Assembly: GCA_003559985.1 (NCBI GenBank)
Contig: PWJP01000244.1
Coordinates: forward strand, 1 to 5,784
From: Saprospirales bacterium
Lineage (GTDB): Bacteria; Bacteroidota; Bacteroidia; Chitinophagales; Saprospiraceae
Length of the DNA: 5,784 bases
Direction of reading: 5' to 3'
In this document: positions 1-5,784 of the stretch, piece by piece
How positions within the stretch are numbered: the first letter of the stretch is position 1
Layout of the letters: every line of letters begins with the position of its first letter
Notes under the pieces: model-generated
Databases searched by the model: none
Seen by the model: the letters and a program-made list of their open reading frames with translations, nothing else
Told to the model about the DNA's origin: nothing
Position numbers and translations under genes: made by a program

Positions 1-1161
1 CCACTCATAAGACATTGAGCTACCTGACGATGAGGTATTTGTAAACTCTACCGTATGAGGATTACATGCATAAGCAGGACTAAAATCAAAATTTGCATTT
101 ACCTCAGGATGAACGGTTATGATGATATTCAAAGTGTCATAACACAACTCTTCAGACCAAACAATCAGTTCTACGTCATACTCAATAGTTTCATCTGTAG
201 AGTTATAGAAAGTATGCACAGGATTTGGTTCGGAAGATGTTCCTCCGTCATCAAAATCCCAATAGAAATAAGTTGCATTTTGAGTATTTTCTTCAAACTG
301 AACGGTTAACGGGGCACATCCTTCATCTTCTGATACAGAAATACCGGCTTCCACTTCCGGATATATTGTAATATCTCTATCAAAAGTTTTAGTACAAACT
401 GTATCGGCATTTCTTTCAAGCCAAACAGTTTGCCTTAAATTAAATATTTGAGTATCCGGTCCGGGATTTTCGTAGGTATGATAAATAATATCATCACTTG
501 AGTTGGATGTAGGGCTTCCATCACCAAAATCCCATTCATAGAATTCGGCATTAATTGCTTTATTCATTATTTCGGCATCATAGGGGGAGCATGCTTTAAC
601 CGGATCAATAGCAAACCCAGGTTCAACTTCAGGGTAAACAGTAATATCCATAGTATCTTGATCAAGACACAGGAAGTCTTGATATCTAATAAATAATCTT
701 GCAGTATAAACGGTATCTTCACTTCCATAGTTATGATAATATTTTTCAGGTTCCCAATTCATAATTGATACTTGCCCATCTCCAAACTCCCAATATAAGT
801 AATCAATTAATCCTGATGAGTTATTTATAAATTCGACATGTAATGGAGAACACCCCTCATCAGGTCCAACAATATCAAAATCAATTATAACTTCAGGTTG
901 AATAATTACTTCTCTTTCAACCGTATGCTCACAACCATTATCATCAATAACAGTAAGAGTGATAGTATATGTTTCATGTATATCGGTTTGAGGAAACTCA
1001 AGTATAAAAGAATTGTCATTAAGAGGGTCTCCGTCAATAACAGTACCTCCATCAAAATCCCAAATATATGTTAAATTATTTCCTTTAGAAAAATTAGTAA
1101 CAGTAACAAATTCAGATTCACAAAGGTCAGGTACATAAGTATAAAATATGGCTTCTACATA
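1..1161 (-). repeat. Tandem PKD domain array (four complete, one partial)
   Basis: From about residue 572 to the window edge. Four PKD domains and the beginning of a fifth follow each other about 84-91 residues apart, measured between their first cysteines (C585, C675, C762, C853, C937). Each begins with an aromatic/acidic linker ending in PEV (660-662, 749-751, 839-841, 923-925), then [AEG]C-x-P-x-x-x-x-[FI] (the first has a variant), then a W-[DE]-F-[DG]-[DG]-G turn. The four complete ones close with a second cysteine (C648, C736, C827, C911), so one disulfide per domain is plausible. The sequences are divergent at the DNA level, so this is an old array. PKD domains are beta-sandwich folds common in bacterial surface proteins. 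Confidence 0.88.
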
Positions 1162-2874
1162 TGGGAGAATTTCAAACTCCTGCATATCAGAATTAGTACA
1201 GCCCGTAACGGGGTCGGTATATTCATAAACGACGTCATATACTCCTTCGCCGATGTCATGAGGGAAAAAATCATTAAAATCGATACCAATAGGGTCAATA
1301 ACTAATCCAAGTTCATCTATAAGGTAATATCTTCCTCCATCAGGCTGACCTCCAATAAATCCATAATTAGGTGTATTTGCACATATTTCTGTCTCAATCA
1401 AATCTAAGTCAACGTCAGGTAATGGGTGAACAACAACGGTAATTGAGCTATCAACCGATTCTATAAGAGGGTCATCCGCATCACTAATTTCAACAGTATA
1501 AATAGTTGTCACATCTGGGCTTGCGGTAGGTTCTCTAATATCAGTAGGTCCAAGAGTAGGATCCGGGGGAATGGCAGTCCATTCATATAAGTAATTTCCG
1601 TCTTGAGCGCCGAAAGGCAAGACAGAGAGTTGTACTGTATCACCAATGCATATTTCTTCAGGATCAGCTGAAATATCGAGTATTTGCAAAATATCATCTG
1701 TAACATATATAGTTACCTGGTCAGTAGCTACACATCCTGTATTAAGGTCAACAACCGTAAGTGTAAACTCAGTTGTATTAAATAACTCAACGGTAGTAAC
1801 CAATTGTTGATTTGGGTCGCCATCAATCAATCCTGCGGGTTCCCAGCTATAACTATAATCTCCATCGCCACCATCTTCGGCTTCAATGTCTGTGTCAGTT
1901 CCTTCGGCGATTATTTGGTCATCCCCGGCGTCAGCATTGGGGAGTTCATGTACTACAACAAAAGCCGTATCGGTATTATAGCATCCATTAGCATCAACAT
2001 AATGATATACAACCTGGTACATCCCGTCCCCTGCGGCATCTAAATCTATAAAATGATCATCGAATATGTATCCACCTGTAAAATATCCTCCCGGGGGAGT
2101 TCCTTGCTCAAGTTCAACTAAACCACCATAATCACAAAACTCATCTCCATTCCATTCTACATCAGGGATTTCTACGATCTCTATTGTCCCGTATGCTACT
2201 CCCGAGCAATAACTTGCTTCATCTTCATACTCATAAATCACTTCATGTTCGCCAACAGGAAAATCTTCAGGGTCAAAAAAATCATCTTCAAGTTCTTCTC
2301 CATCAACGTAGTAAATGCCACCTTCAGGATACCCACCTGTAAGTGTAAAACCGGCAGCATCTTCACAAACATTATCAAAAGGATCTAATGTAACTTCAAA
2401 ACCAGATTCTATAGAGTATATTGAAAAATCATAAGGCGGATTACCTGTACGACAAAATATTAATGAAAATGTATCGTCTTCATCAAAGCAGACATAAAAT
2501 TCACTAGATGAAGTCCCTGACACTTCATTACAATTAACTGCCCAGTATAAATTGCCTAGATGACCATCAACTTCTATATGAATATATTCAGCATCCGGAT
2601 GTAATTCTACTATAAACTCAACACAATTCCTGTTACCTAAAACCCCACAACATTGTCCTTCCATGTTCCATCCCACAGGCAATTCATCATCAGAGTGCCA
2701 TTCAGCATCAGCAGAGCCGGTTAAGTCAACCAAGTAGGAAGGCACATCAGGATTACAATAATCATCATCTTTTGTAGAAGAACAGGTAGTTTGAGCAAAG
2801 GAATTAACAAAAAAATAATTAAGTAATAAAAAAACTGCAATTAACTTTGAAAGCTTAATTATCTTAAAAGACAT
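1..2874 (-). CDS. Large secreted multidomain PKD/Ig-like surface protein, C-terminus cut by window edge
   Basis: Seen: an uninterrupted reading frame of 958 codons from an ATG at 2874 to the left edge, with no stop, so the gene continues beyond the window. Domains in order: signal peptide (about 1-27); cysteine-rich N-terminal module (about 31-158); a mosaic of glycine/tyrosine-rich and Ig-like modules (about 168-571); then PKD domains beginning near 572, 660, 745, 840 and 925, the last one incomplete. PKD signatures are visible as WDFDGG (605-610), WEFGDG (696-700), WDFGDG (781-786) and WDFDDG (872-877). Known: PKD and Ig-like arrays of this kind are typical of Bacteroidota cell-surface and gliding-associated proteins and mediate adhesion or act as spacers. 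Inferred: Sec export followed by T9SS secretion, with the sorting domain lying off the window. No catalytic motif is seen, and the exact function is unknown. It lies 79 bases downstream of the other long gene on the same strand, so co-transcription is possible. The start is not certain: in-frame ATGs also exist at 2895 and 2940. I chose 2874 because the leader before it is A-rich with a GGGG patch, and because it gives a compact signal peptide. Confidence 0.93.
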   Translation of the reverse strand, partial: MSFKIIKLSKLIAVFLLLNYFFVNSFAQTTCSSTKDDDYCNPDVPSYLVDLTGSADAEWHSDDELPVGWNMEGQCCGVLGNRNCVEFIVELHPDAEYIHIEVDGHLGNLYWAVNCNEVSGTSSSEFYVCFDEDDTFSLIFCRTGNPPYDFSIYSIESGFEVTLDPFDNVCEDAAGFTLTGGYPEGGIYYVDGEELEDDFFDPEDFPVGEHEVIYEYEDEASYCSGVAYGTIEIVEIPDVEWNGDEFCDYGGLVELEQGTPPGGYFTGGYIFDDHFIDLDAAGDGMYQVVYHYVDANGCYNTDTAFVVVHELPNADAGDDQIIAEGTDTDIEAEDGGDGDYSYSWEPAGLIDGDPNQQLVTTVELFNTTEFTLTVVDLNTGCVATDQVTIYVTDDILQILDISADPEEICIGDTVQLSVLPFGAQDGNYLYEWTAIPPDPTLGPTDIREPTASPDVTTIYTVEISDADDPLIESVDSSITVVVHPLPDVDLDLIETEICANTPNYGFIGGQPDGGRYYLIDELGLVIDPIGIDFNDFFPHDIGEGVYDVVYEYTDPVTGCTNSDMQEFEILPYVEAIFYTYVPDLCESEFVTVTNFSKGNNLTYIWDFDGGTVIDGDPLNDNSFILEFPQTDIHETYTITLTVIDDNGCEHTVEREVIIQPEVIIDFDIVGPDEGCSPLHVEFINNSSGLIDYLYWEFGDGQVSIMNWEPEKYYHNYGSEDTVYTARLFIRYQDFLCLDQDTMDITVYPEVEPGFAIDPVKACSPYDAEIMNKAINAEFYEWDFGDGSPTSNSSDDIIYHTYENPGPDTQIFNLRQTVWLERNADTVCTKTFDRDITIYPEVEAGISVSEDEGCAPLTVQFEENTQNATYFYWDFDDGGTSSEPNPVHTFYNSTDETIEYDVELIVWSEELCYDTLNIIITVHPEVNANFDFSPAYACNPHTVEFTNTSSSGSSMSYEW
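1141..2373 (-). other. Mosaic of Gly/Tyr-rich and Ig/PKD-like modules
   Basis: About residues 168-578. Three related modules share a cysteine, then a G-x-P-x-G-G-x-[YF] core, and end in a V-[IV]-Y-x-Y strand before a late cysteine: C170/GGYPEGGIYY (180-189)/C223, C247/GTPPGGYF (258-265)/C298 and C498/GGQPDGGRYY (508-517)/C559. Between the second and third lie two Ig/PKD-like domains: one from ADAGDDQ (314-320) with Trp344 and closing at C381, and one from about ISADPEEIC (401-409) with the LYEWTA strand. These look like beta-sandwich spacer domains of an extracellular stalk. Boundaries are approximate and no enzymatic motif is visible. Confidence 0.6.
2401..2784 (-). other. Cysteine-rich N-terminal module of the PKD protein
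   Basis: About residues 31-158. The segment holds cysteines at 31, 40, 75, 76 and 84, further ones near 112, 122 and 141, a CCG followed by NRNCVEF (75-87), and a closing stretch with LIFCRTGNPPYDFSIYSI. From memory, an N-terminal module with the same order (VDLTG near the start, CCG, then C-[VI]-E-F, then a late F-C-[KR]-x-G-N motif) recurs just after the signal peptide in many long Bacteroidota gliding-associated proteins. I know of no assigned function. The many cysteines suggest disulfide bonding after export. Confidence 0.55.
2794..2874 (-). other. Signal peptide of the PKD protein
   Basis: Residues 1-27 have a basic n-region (lysines at 4, 7 and 10), a hydrophobic core (LIAVFLLLNYFFV, 11-23) and a small-residue end NSFA-Q, so signal peptidase I probably cuts after Ala27 (or just after Gln28). 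An -FAQ- end is very common in Bacteroidota exported proteins. There is no lipobox cysteine directly after the core; Cys31 lies four residues past the predicted cut, so a lipoprotein is unlikely. Confidence 0.85.
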
Positions 2875-2953
2875 AAGTTTTTTAACCCCTATCATAAAAA
2901 TAGAAATAAAACATCTATTGTATTTATTCAAAAAAAACATTCAATATTTTTTT
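2875..2953. other. 79-base AT-rich intergenic gap
   Basis: Separates the TAG stop of the upstream repeat protein from the ATG of the PKD protein. On the minus strand it holds an 8-base T run (plus 2930-2937), two extra in-frame ATGs for the downstream gene (first bases at 2940 and 2895), and one G-rich patch AGGGG (2890-2886) 11 bases before the chosen ATG, a weak and rather distant ribosome-binding candidate followed by TTAAAAAACTT. An A7/T8 pairing across the bases just after the stop could form a weak AT-only hairpin, but this is not a convincing terminator. No good Bacteroidota -33/-7 promoter pair is seen. The gap fits either an operon junction or a weakly marked new unit. Confidence 0.6.
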
Positions 2954-5784
2954 CTACTTTTTTATAAATTTAAAAATCCTTTGCTTATCATCTATTTCAA
3001 CAGATATAAAATAAGGTCCCGGCTCCAAATCACCTATAAATATATTATGCTTATCTTTCTGATAAATAGAATATTTATTTTCAAATATCACATTTCCGGA
3101 TAAGCTCATTAATCTTATAATAACTTCTTTTTGACCTTTAACATCCAGTTCAACATTTATAAAATTTTCAGCCGGATTAGGATATAGTAAGACTTTATGA
3201 CCTGCATCAAATATAGTAGCAACGCCGGTTGGATCTATAATTACAACCGTATCTGTATCAAAACAACCATATTCATCATAAACTCTAACCCAGTGAACTC
3301 CATAATCCAGTACATTATATATGGGATCTCCAATGGAGCCGTCATGCCAAACATAATCTTCAAATTCATCGCCTGCATCTAACCTATAACTTTGTGGATT
3401 ATCAGTATAAATAGTATCCTCGCATGGTTCATCATTGCACAATAATGTTACTTCCGGCAATCCTCCTACTACAATAGTTTCATAAATGGTGTCATTGTAT
3501 GGATTTCCATCTCTACCGGCAAAATAAACCATAACTTCATAAGATCCTACATCAGAAAAATCGAAGGATTCTAATGTTTCAAAAACATATACATTACCGG
3601 GAGGTAAATCATCTTGAATAGCAAAAGAGTTTTCATAAAGAGTTCCACTATTAACTCTATATGCAAAATCAAACTCATATCCTTCATCAAAAGTATCAAA
3701 ACCTATATTGGTAATTGAAAACGACAATTCTTCTTCATTACTTAACTCACAATGACTTACCGGATTTACAATTTCTTCCATTGCAATATCAAAAGTATAT
3801 ACAGTAACACAATCATGGTTTGAGCACACGTTATCGTCTGTAACTGTAACACAATATTCGCGAGAATATTGAGCAATATTATCATAATATCTTCCTCCAA
3901 AACCATCATGCCACTCATAAGCAGCATAATCACCTGCATCTATTTCTAATGTATCCGGATCTGTTGTATAAATATCATCTCCAAGATCAACTTCAGGCAG
4001 TGAATATAAACTCCCTTCAATTGATAAAGTATCGTTATCAAAGTTTTCATCTATATTATATCTAACCCAAGCTTTTAAACTCCAATTATCCTCATCAACT
4101 ATATCAATACTTTGAACAAAGGTATAAATTACAGTTTCTCCGGGTAAAAGATCTTCAGAAAACTCTTTTGTTTCTATTACATCAGGTTCGGCATTATAGA
4201 CATATCCCATTTCAACTTCTGCATCTGCCGGCACTAATACATTTCCGTTATTATACAATGTAACAGTTACATGTACATCAGTTGATGCAACACAAATAGT
4301 GGTTGGCGGATGATTTATATGATTCATTGCCAAATCATATACTTCCTCAATTATTTCTATACTATCCTCACTTTCGCATCCAAAATCATTTGTAACAGTT
4401 ACAGTATAAACTCCAAAGTCAAGATCGGGACCAATCTCTTGAGAACTTTCTCCGGTGGACCATGAATAAGAAGCATAACCTTCACCTGCATCTATCTCCA
4501 CTGTATCAGGTATACCAGTTATAATATCATCACCTAAATCAATTTCAGGATAGCCATGCACTGTCACTTGGGTATTTAAAGTATCATTATCAGGGTTAGC
4601 ATCTTTTTCGTAACTATGATATATCGTAAAATCATAATCTCTTTCATCAGTAAGATCAAGCGGATAATCATTAAATGTAAAATCAACAAAATTATCAGGT
4701 TCATCCGGGATTAAATCTTCTTCTAATGTAAGAATTTCATCCGTAGCAATAAGATTTCCATCTAAATATAATGTCAATGGTATTTCTGTGCCAACATCCA
4801 AAGTATCCGGTCCTACATTTCTAATTCTTACGGTTACTATCTCGCTATCTGTCAGTTCACAATCGCTCTCCGGCGAAAGTATTTCATCAATAGCTATATC
4901 AGTTGTTATTACTTTTACCGTGTCCGATGCAGGGCATCCATATTCATCCGTAACTGTAACGCTGTATTCATAAGAATAATCACGAATATCATCATAAATA
5001 CGCTCATCATGACCATCCATCCAAATATATTCATTAAATTCGCCGGGATCTAATTCAACTGATCCGGGATCTGTCGTATATATATCATCACCTAAATCAA
5101 CTACAGGATAACCGTAAGTTTCAACAGTTACATCTAAGGTGTCGTTATCAGGGTTAATGTCATTATAGCTATGATATATACGAAAATCATAAGTTGTTAC
5201 TTCAGTTAGGTCGAGTGGAAAACCATCAAATGTAAAGTCAATAAAGTTGTCAGGTTCATCAGGAATTAACATATCTTCAAGTATAATAATGTCAGTAACT
5301 GGAGGTTCTCCGTTAAATTCAAAAGATATAAGCATTTGAGTACCTGAACTTATAGTATCAGATCCTTCATTTCTAAGTCTTACCGTTACTATTTCACTAT
5401 CTGTATTTTCACACTCACTAGTAGGTGAAAGTAATTCATATACACTTAAGTCGTTAGCCATAATTCTAACGGTATCTGAAGCAGGACAGCCATATTCATC
5501 TGTAACTGTAACACTATAAAACCCATAATCAAGACCCGGTCCTATAGTCTGAGTATCTTCTCCTGTTGACCATGAATAAGATTCAAAGATATCACTCGCG
5601 TCTAATACAACCGTATCTGGTTGGACAGTTGCAATATCATCACCAAGATCAACTACCGGGTAGCCGTAAGTTTCAACTGTAGTATTTAAAGTATCGTTGT
5701 CAGGGTTAGCATCTTTTTCATAACTGTGATATATCATAAAATCATAAACAATCTCATCTGTAAGATCAAGAGGAAAACCATTAA
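2954..5784 (-). CDS. Repetitive CARDB-like/Ig-like surface protein with T9SS type A sorting domain, N-terminus cut by window edge
   Basis: Seen: an open frame from the right edge to a TAG stop at 2954-2956, 942 complete codons. The Met at 5737 is internal: the codons before it (N-G-F-P-L-D-L-T-D-E) match the same place in later repeats, so the true start and signal peptide lie outside the window. The visible protein is one partial and four complete ~185-residue units, each a CARDB-like half (ending N-D-T-[LI]) and an Ig-like half (from VDLGDDI through the LDAG, W-x-x-G and VTVTD strands to GC-x-x-x-D-[ST]-V), then a short linker and a C-terminal T9SS sorting domain. Known: CARDB and such Ig-like domains are extracellular beta-sandwich folds linked to adhesion; the sorting domain directs export across the outer membrane and is normally removed. 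Inferred role: elongated surface or released adhesin or stalk protein. It is strongly acidic and has no catalytic motif I can see. It lies directly upstream of the PKD protein gene on the same strand. Confidence 0.95.
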   Translation of the reverse strand, partial: NGFPLDLTDEIVYDFMIYHSYEKDANPDNDTLNTTVETYGYPVVDLGDDIATVQPDTVVLDASDIFESYSWSTGEDTQTIGPGLDYGFYSVTVTDEYGCPASDTVRIMANDLSVYELLSPTSECENTDSEIVTVRLRNEGSDTISSGTQMLISFEFNGEPPVTDIIILEDMLIPDEPDNFIDFTFDGFPLDLTEVTTYDFRIYHSYNDINPDNDTLDVTVETYGYPVVDLGDDIYTTDPGSVELDPGEFNEYIWMDGHDERIYDDIRDYSYEYSVTVTDEYGCPASDTVKVITTDIAIDEILSPESDCELTDSEIVTVRIRNVGPDTLDVGTEIPLTLYLDGNLIATDEILTLEEDLIPDEPDNFVDFTFNDYPLDLTDERDYDFTIYHSYEKDANPDNDTLNTQVTVHGYPEIDLGDDIITGIPDTVEIDAGEGYASYSWSTGESSQEIGPDLDFGVYTVTVTNDFGCESEDSIEIIEEVYDLAMNHINHPPTTICVASTDVHVTVTLYNNGNVLVPADAEVEMGYVYNAEPDVIETKEFSEDLLPGETVIYTFVQSIDIVDEDNWSLKAWVRYNIDENFDNDTLSIEGSLYSLPEVDLGDDIYTTDPDTLEIDAGDYAAYEWHDGFGGRYYDNIAQYSREYCVTVTDDNVCSNHDCVTVYTFDIAMEEIVNPVSHCELSNEEELSFSITNIGFDTFDEGYEFDFAYRVNSGTLYENSFAIQDDLPPGNVYVFETLESFDFSDVGSYEVMVYFAGRDGNPYNDTIYETIVVGGLPEVTLLCNDEPCEDTIYTDNPQSYRLDAGDEFEDYVWHDGSIGDPIYNVLDYGVHWVRVYDEYGCFDTDTVVIIDPTGVATIFDAGHKVLLYPNPAENFINVELDVKGQKEVIIRLMSLSGNVIFENKYSIYQKDKHNIFIGDLEPGPYFISVEIDDKQRIFKFIKK
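2957..3193 (-). other. T9SS type A C-terminal sorting domain
   Basis: The last 79 residues of the repeat protein. It opens with VLLYPNPAENFINVEL (the Y-P-N-P hallmark), has an MSLSGNVIFE strand and the L-E-P-G-P-Y-F-I-S-V motif, and ends with a basic KFIKK tail. This pattern and length fit the Por secretion system C-terminal sorting family (TIGR04183 type A). Such domains are recognised at the outer membrane by the T9SS and, where studied, removed by a PorU-type sortase, often with attachment of the passenger to the surface. Confidence 0.95.
3236..3793 (-). repeat. Repeat unit 5, WHDG type, last before the sorting domain
   Basis: A complete unit of about 186 residues. The CARDB-like half starts at FDIAMEEIVNP with SHCEL and ends NPYNDTIY. 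The Ig-like half is modified: VDLGDDI is replaced by VTLLCNDEPCEDTIYTDN with two extra cysteines, then LDAG, YVWHDG and DEYGCFDTDTV. It is followed by a 14-residue linker (3194-3235) to the sorting domain. Confidence 0.85.
3794..4339 (-). repeat. Repeat unit 4, WHDG type, divergent CARDB half
   Basis: A complete 182-residue unit. The CARDB-like half (YDLAMNHINHPP onward) is clearly more diverged than those of units 2 and 3 but keeps the L-P-G-E turn and FDNDTL. The Ig-like half (VDLGDDIYTTDPDTLEIDAG, YEWHDG) is closest to unit 2. It carries two extra cysteines flanking the usual one (EYCVTVTDDNVCSNHDCV). Confidence 0.88.
4340..4903 (-). repeat. Repeat unit 3, WSTG type
   Basis: A complete 188-residue unit. 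The CARDB-like half starts at TDIAIDEILSP, has the SDCEL cysteine, and shares PDEPDNF-[VI]-DFTF with unit 2 and YEKDANPDNDTLNT with unit 1. The Ig-like half has YSWSTGESSQEIGP as in unit 1 and ends FGCESEDSI. A short EEV linker follows. Confidence 0.9.
4904..5455 (-). repeat. Repeat unit 2, WMDG type
   Basis: A complete 184-residue unit. The CARDB-like half starts at NDLSVYELLSP with a cysteine in SECE and includes PDEPDNFIDFTF and NPDNDTL. The Ig-like half has YIWMDG in place of the WSTG of units 1 and 3, plus an IYDDIRDYSYEYSVTVTD stretch resembling unit 4. It ends with EYGCPASDTV, as unit 1 does. Confidence 0.9.
5456..5784 (-). repeat. Repeat unit 1 (partial), WSTG type
   Basis: The tail of the CARDB-like half (PLDLTDEIVYDF, then YEKDANPDNDTLN) and a full Ig-like half with YSWSTGEDTQTIGPG and EYGCPASDTV. 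The first part of the unit is off the window. It is closest to unit 3: over 5701-5784 against 4591-4674 I count 73 of 84 identical bases. Confidence 0.9.

Noticed and set aside
55..309. Plus-strand open frame of 84 codons
   Set aside because: It lies opposite well-formed PKD domains of the minus-strand gene, has no recognisable domain and no ribosome-binding site; it is an antisense shadow.
1509..1706. Minus-strand open frame of 65 codons in another frame
   Set aside because: It overlaps the Ig-like region of the PKD protein, whose own frame is intact and domain-rich; the short frame has no domain.
1804..2043. Plus-strand frame of 79 codons with hydrophobic stretches that resemble membrane segments
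   Set aside because: The hydrophobicity results from reading acidic GAT/GAA-rich codons on the opposite strand as ATC/TTC; the opposite frame is a clear extracellular domain.
2895..2902. Possible Bacteroidota -7 box (TATTTTTA on the minus strand, 7 of 8 to TAnnTTTG)
   Set aside because: The nearest TTG for a -33 element is too far away (about 26 bases), the final G is missing, and AT-rich sequence gives such matches by chance.
2930..2953. Possible terminator: A7 and T8 runs around a 9-base loop after the repeat-protein stop
   Set aside because: The stem would be A-T pairs only, with no GC-rich core, so it would be too weak for a confident intrinsic terminator.
2918..3103. Plus-strand frame of 61 codons rich in Phe/Ile/Lys across the intergenic gap
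   Set aside because: It covers the complement of the T9SS sorting domain and AT-rich gap; the composition is that of low-complexity AT sequence and no start signal is seen.
3197..3382. Plus-strand frame of 61 codons opposite repeat unit 5
   Set aside because: It is antisense to the intact minus-strand gene and has no domain or start signal.
4788..4973. Plus-strand Ser/Val/Thr-rich frame of 61 codons opposite repeat units 2-3
   Set aside because: It is antisense to the repeat array, and its pattern arises from the complement of the acidic repeat codons.
5735..5737. ATG at 5737 as the true start of the repeat protein
   Set aside because: The frame is open upstream to the edge and the upstream codons match the same position in units 2 and 3; no signal peptide follows this Met.
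3236..5784. Idea that the regular repeats are a CRISPR-like or noncoding array
   Set aside because: The period is ~555 bases, lies fully in one open frame, and differences are in steps of whole codons, so it is a protein-domain repeat.

Overview
The window looks like a fragment of a Bacteroidota (Cytophaga-Flavobacterium-Bacteroides group) chromosome. It is AT-rich. It carries a C-terminal type IX secretion system (T9SS) sorting domain ending in KFIKK, PKD domains with the W-D-F-G-D-G signature, and CARDB-like/Ig-like arrays of the kind found in gliding-motility-associated and adhesin-like surface proteins of this phylum. I cannot assign an order or genus.

Layout: everything is on the minus strand, and two very long genes fill almost the whole window. 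Read in the direction of transcription, gene B comes first (right part, 5784 down to 2954). It is cut at its 5' end by the window edge. It encodes at least 942 residues: one partial and four complete copies of a ~185-residue CARDB-like + Ig-like unit, then a short linker and a T9SS type A sorting domain. After a 79-base AT-rich gap comes gene A (2874 down to the left edge). It is cut at its 3' end. Its 958 visible residues are a signal peptide, a cysteine-rich N-terminal module, a mosaic of Ig/PKD-like modules, and a run of four complete PKD domains plus the beginning of a fifth. Gene A is open all the way to the edge; I read it codon by codon and found no stop or frameshift.

How they fit together: both products should be exported by Sec. 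Gene B's product, and by inference gene A's, would then cross the outer membrane by T9SS and sit on the surface or be released. Both are acidic, modular and free of any catalytic motif I can see, which suggests adhesive or structural roles. The close spacing and shared strand allow co-transcription, but no promoter or terminator is convincing. No RNA genes, mobile elements, CRISPR arrays or plus-strand genes are supported.

Most notable: the gene B array shows a higher-order alternation (units 1 and 3 are more alike than neighbours, with a 1110-base period). A cysteine pair recurs across each unit junction, 25 residues apart in three of four cases. D-[ST]-[hydrophobic] motifs recur at fixed places in the units, as in Bacteroidota O-glycosylation sites. 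These are structural observations on a known kind of protein; I do not see evidence for a wholly new system.
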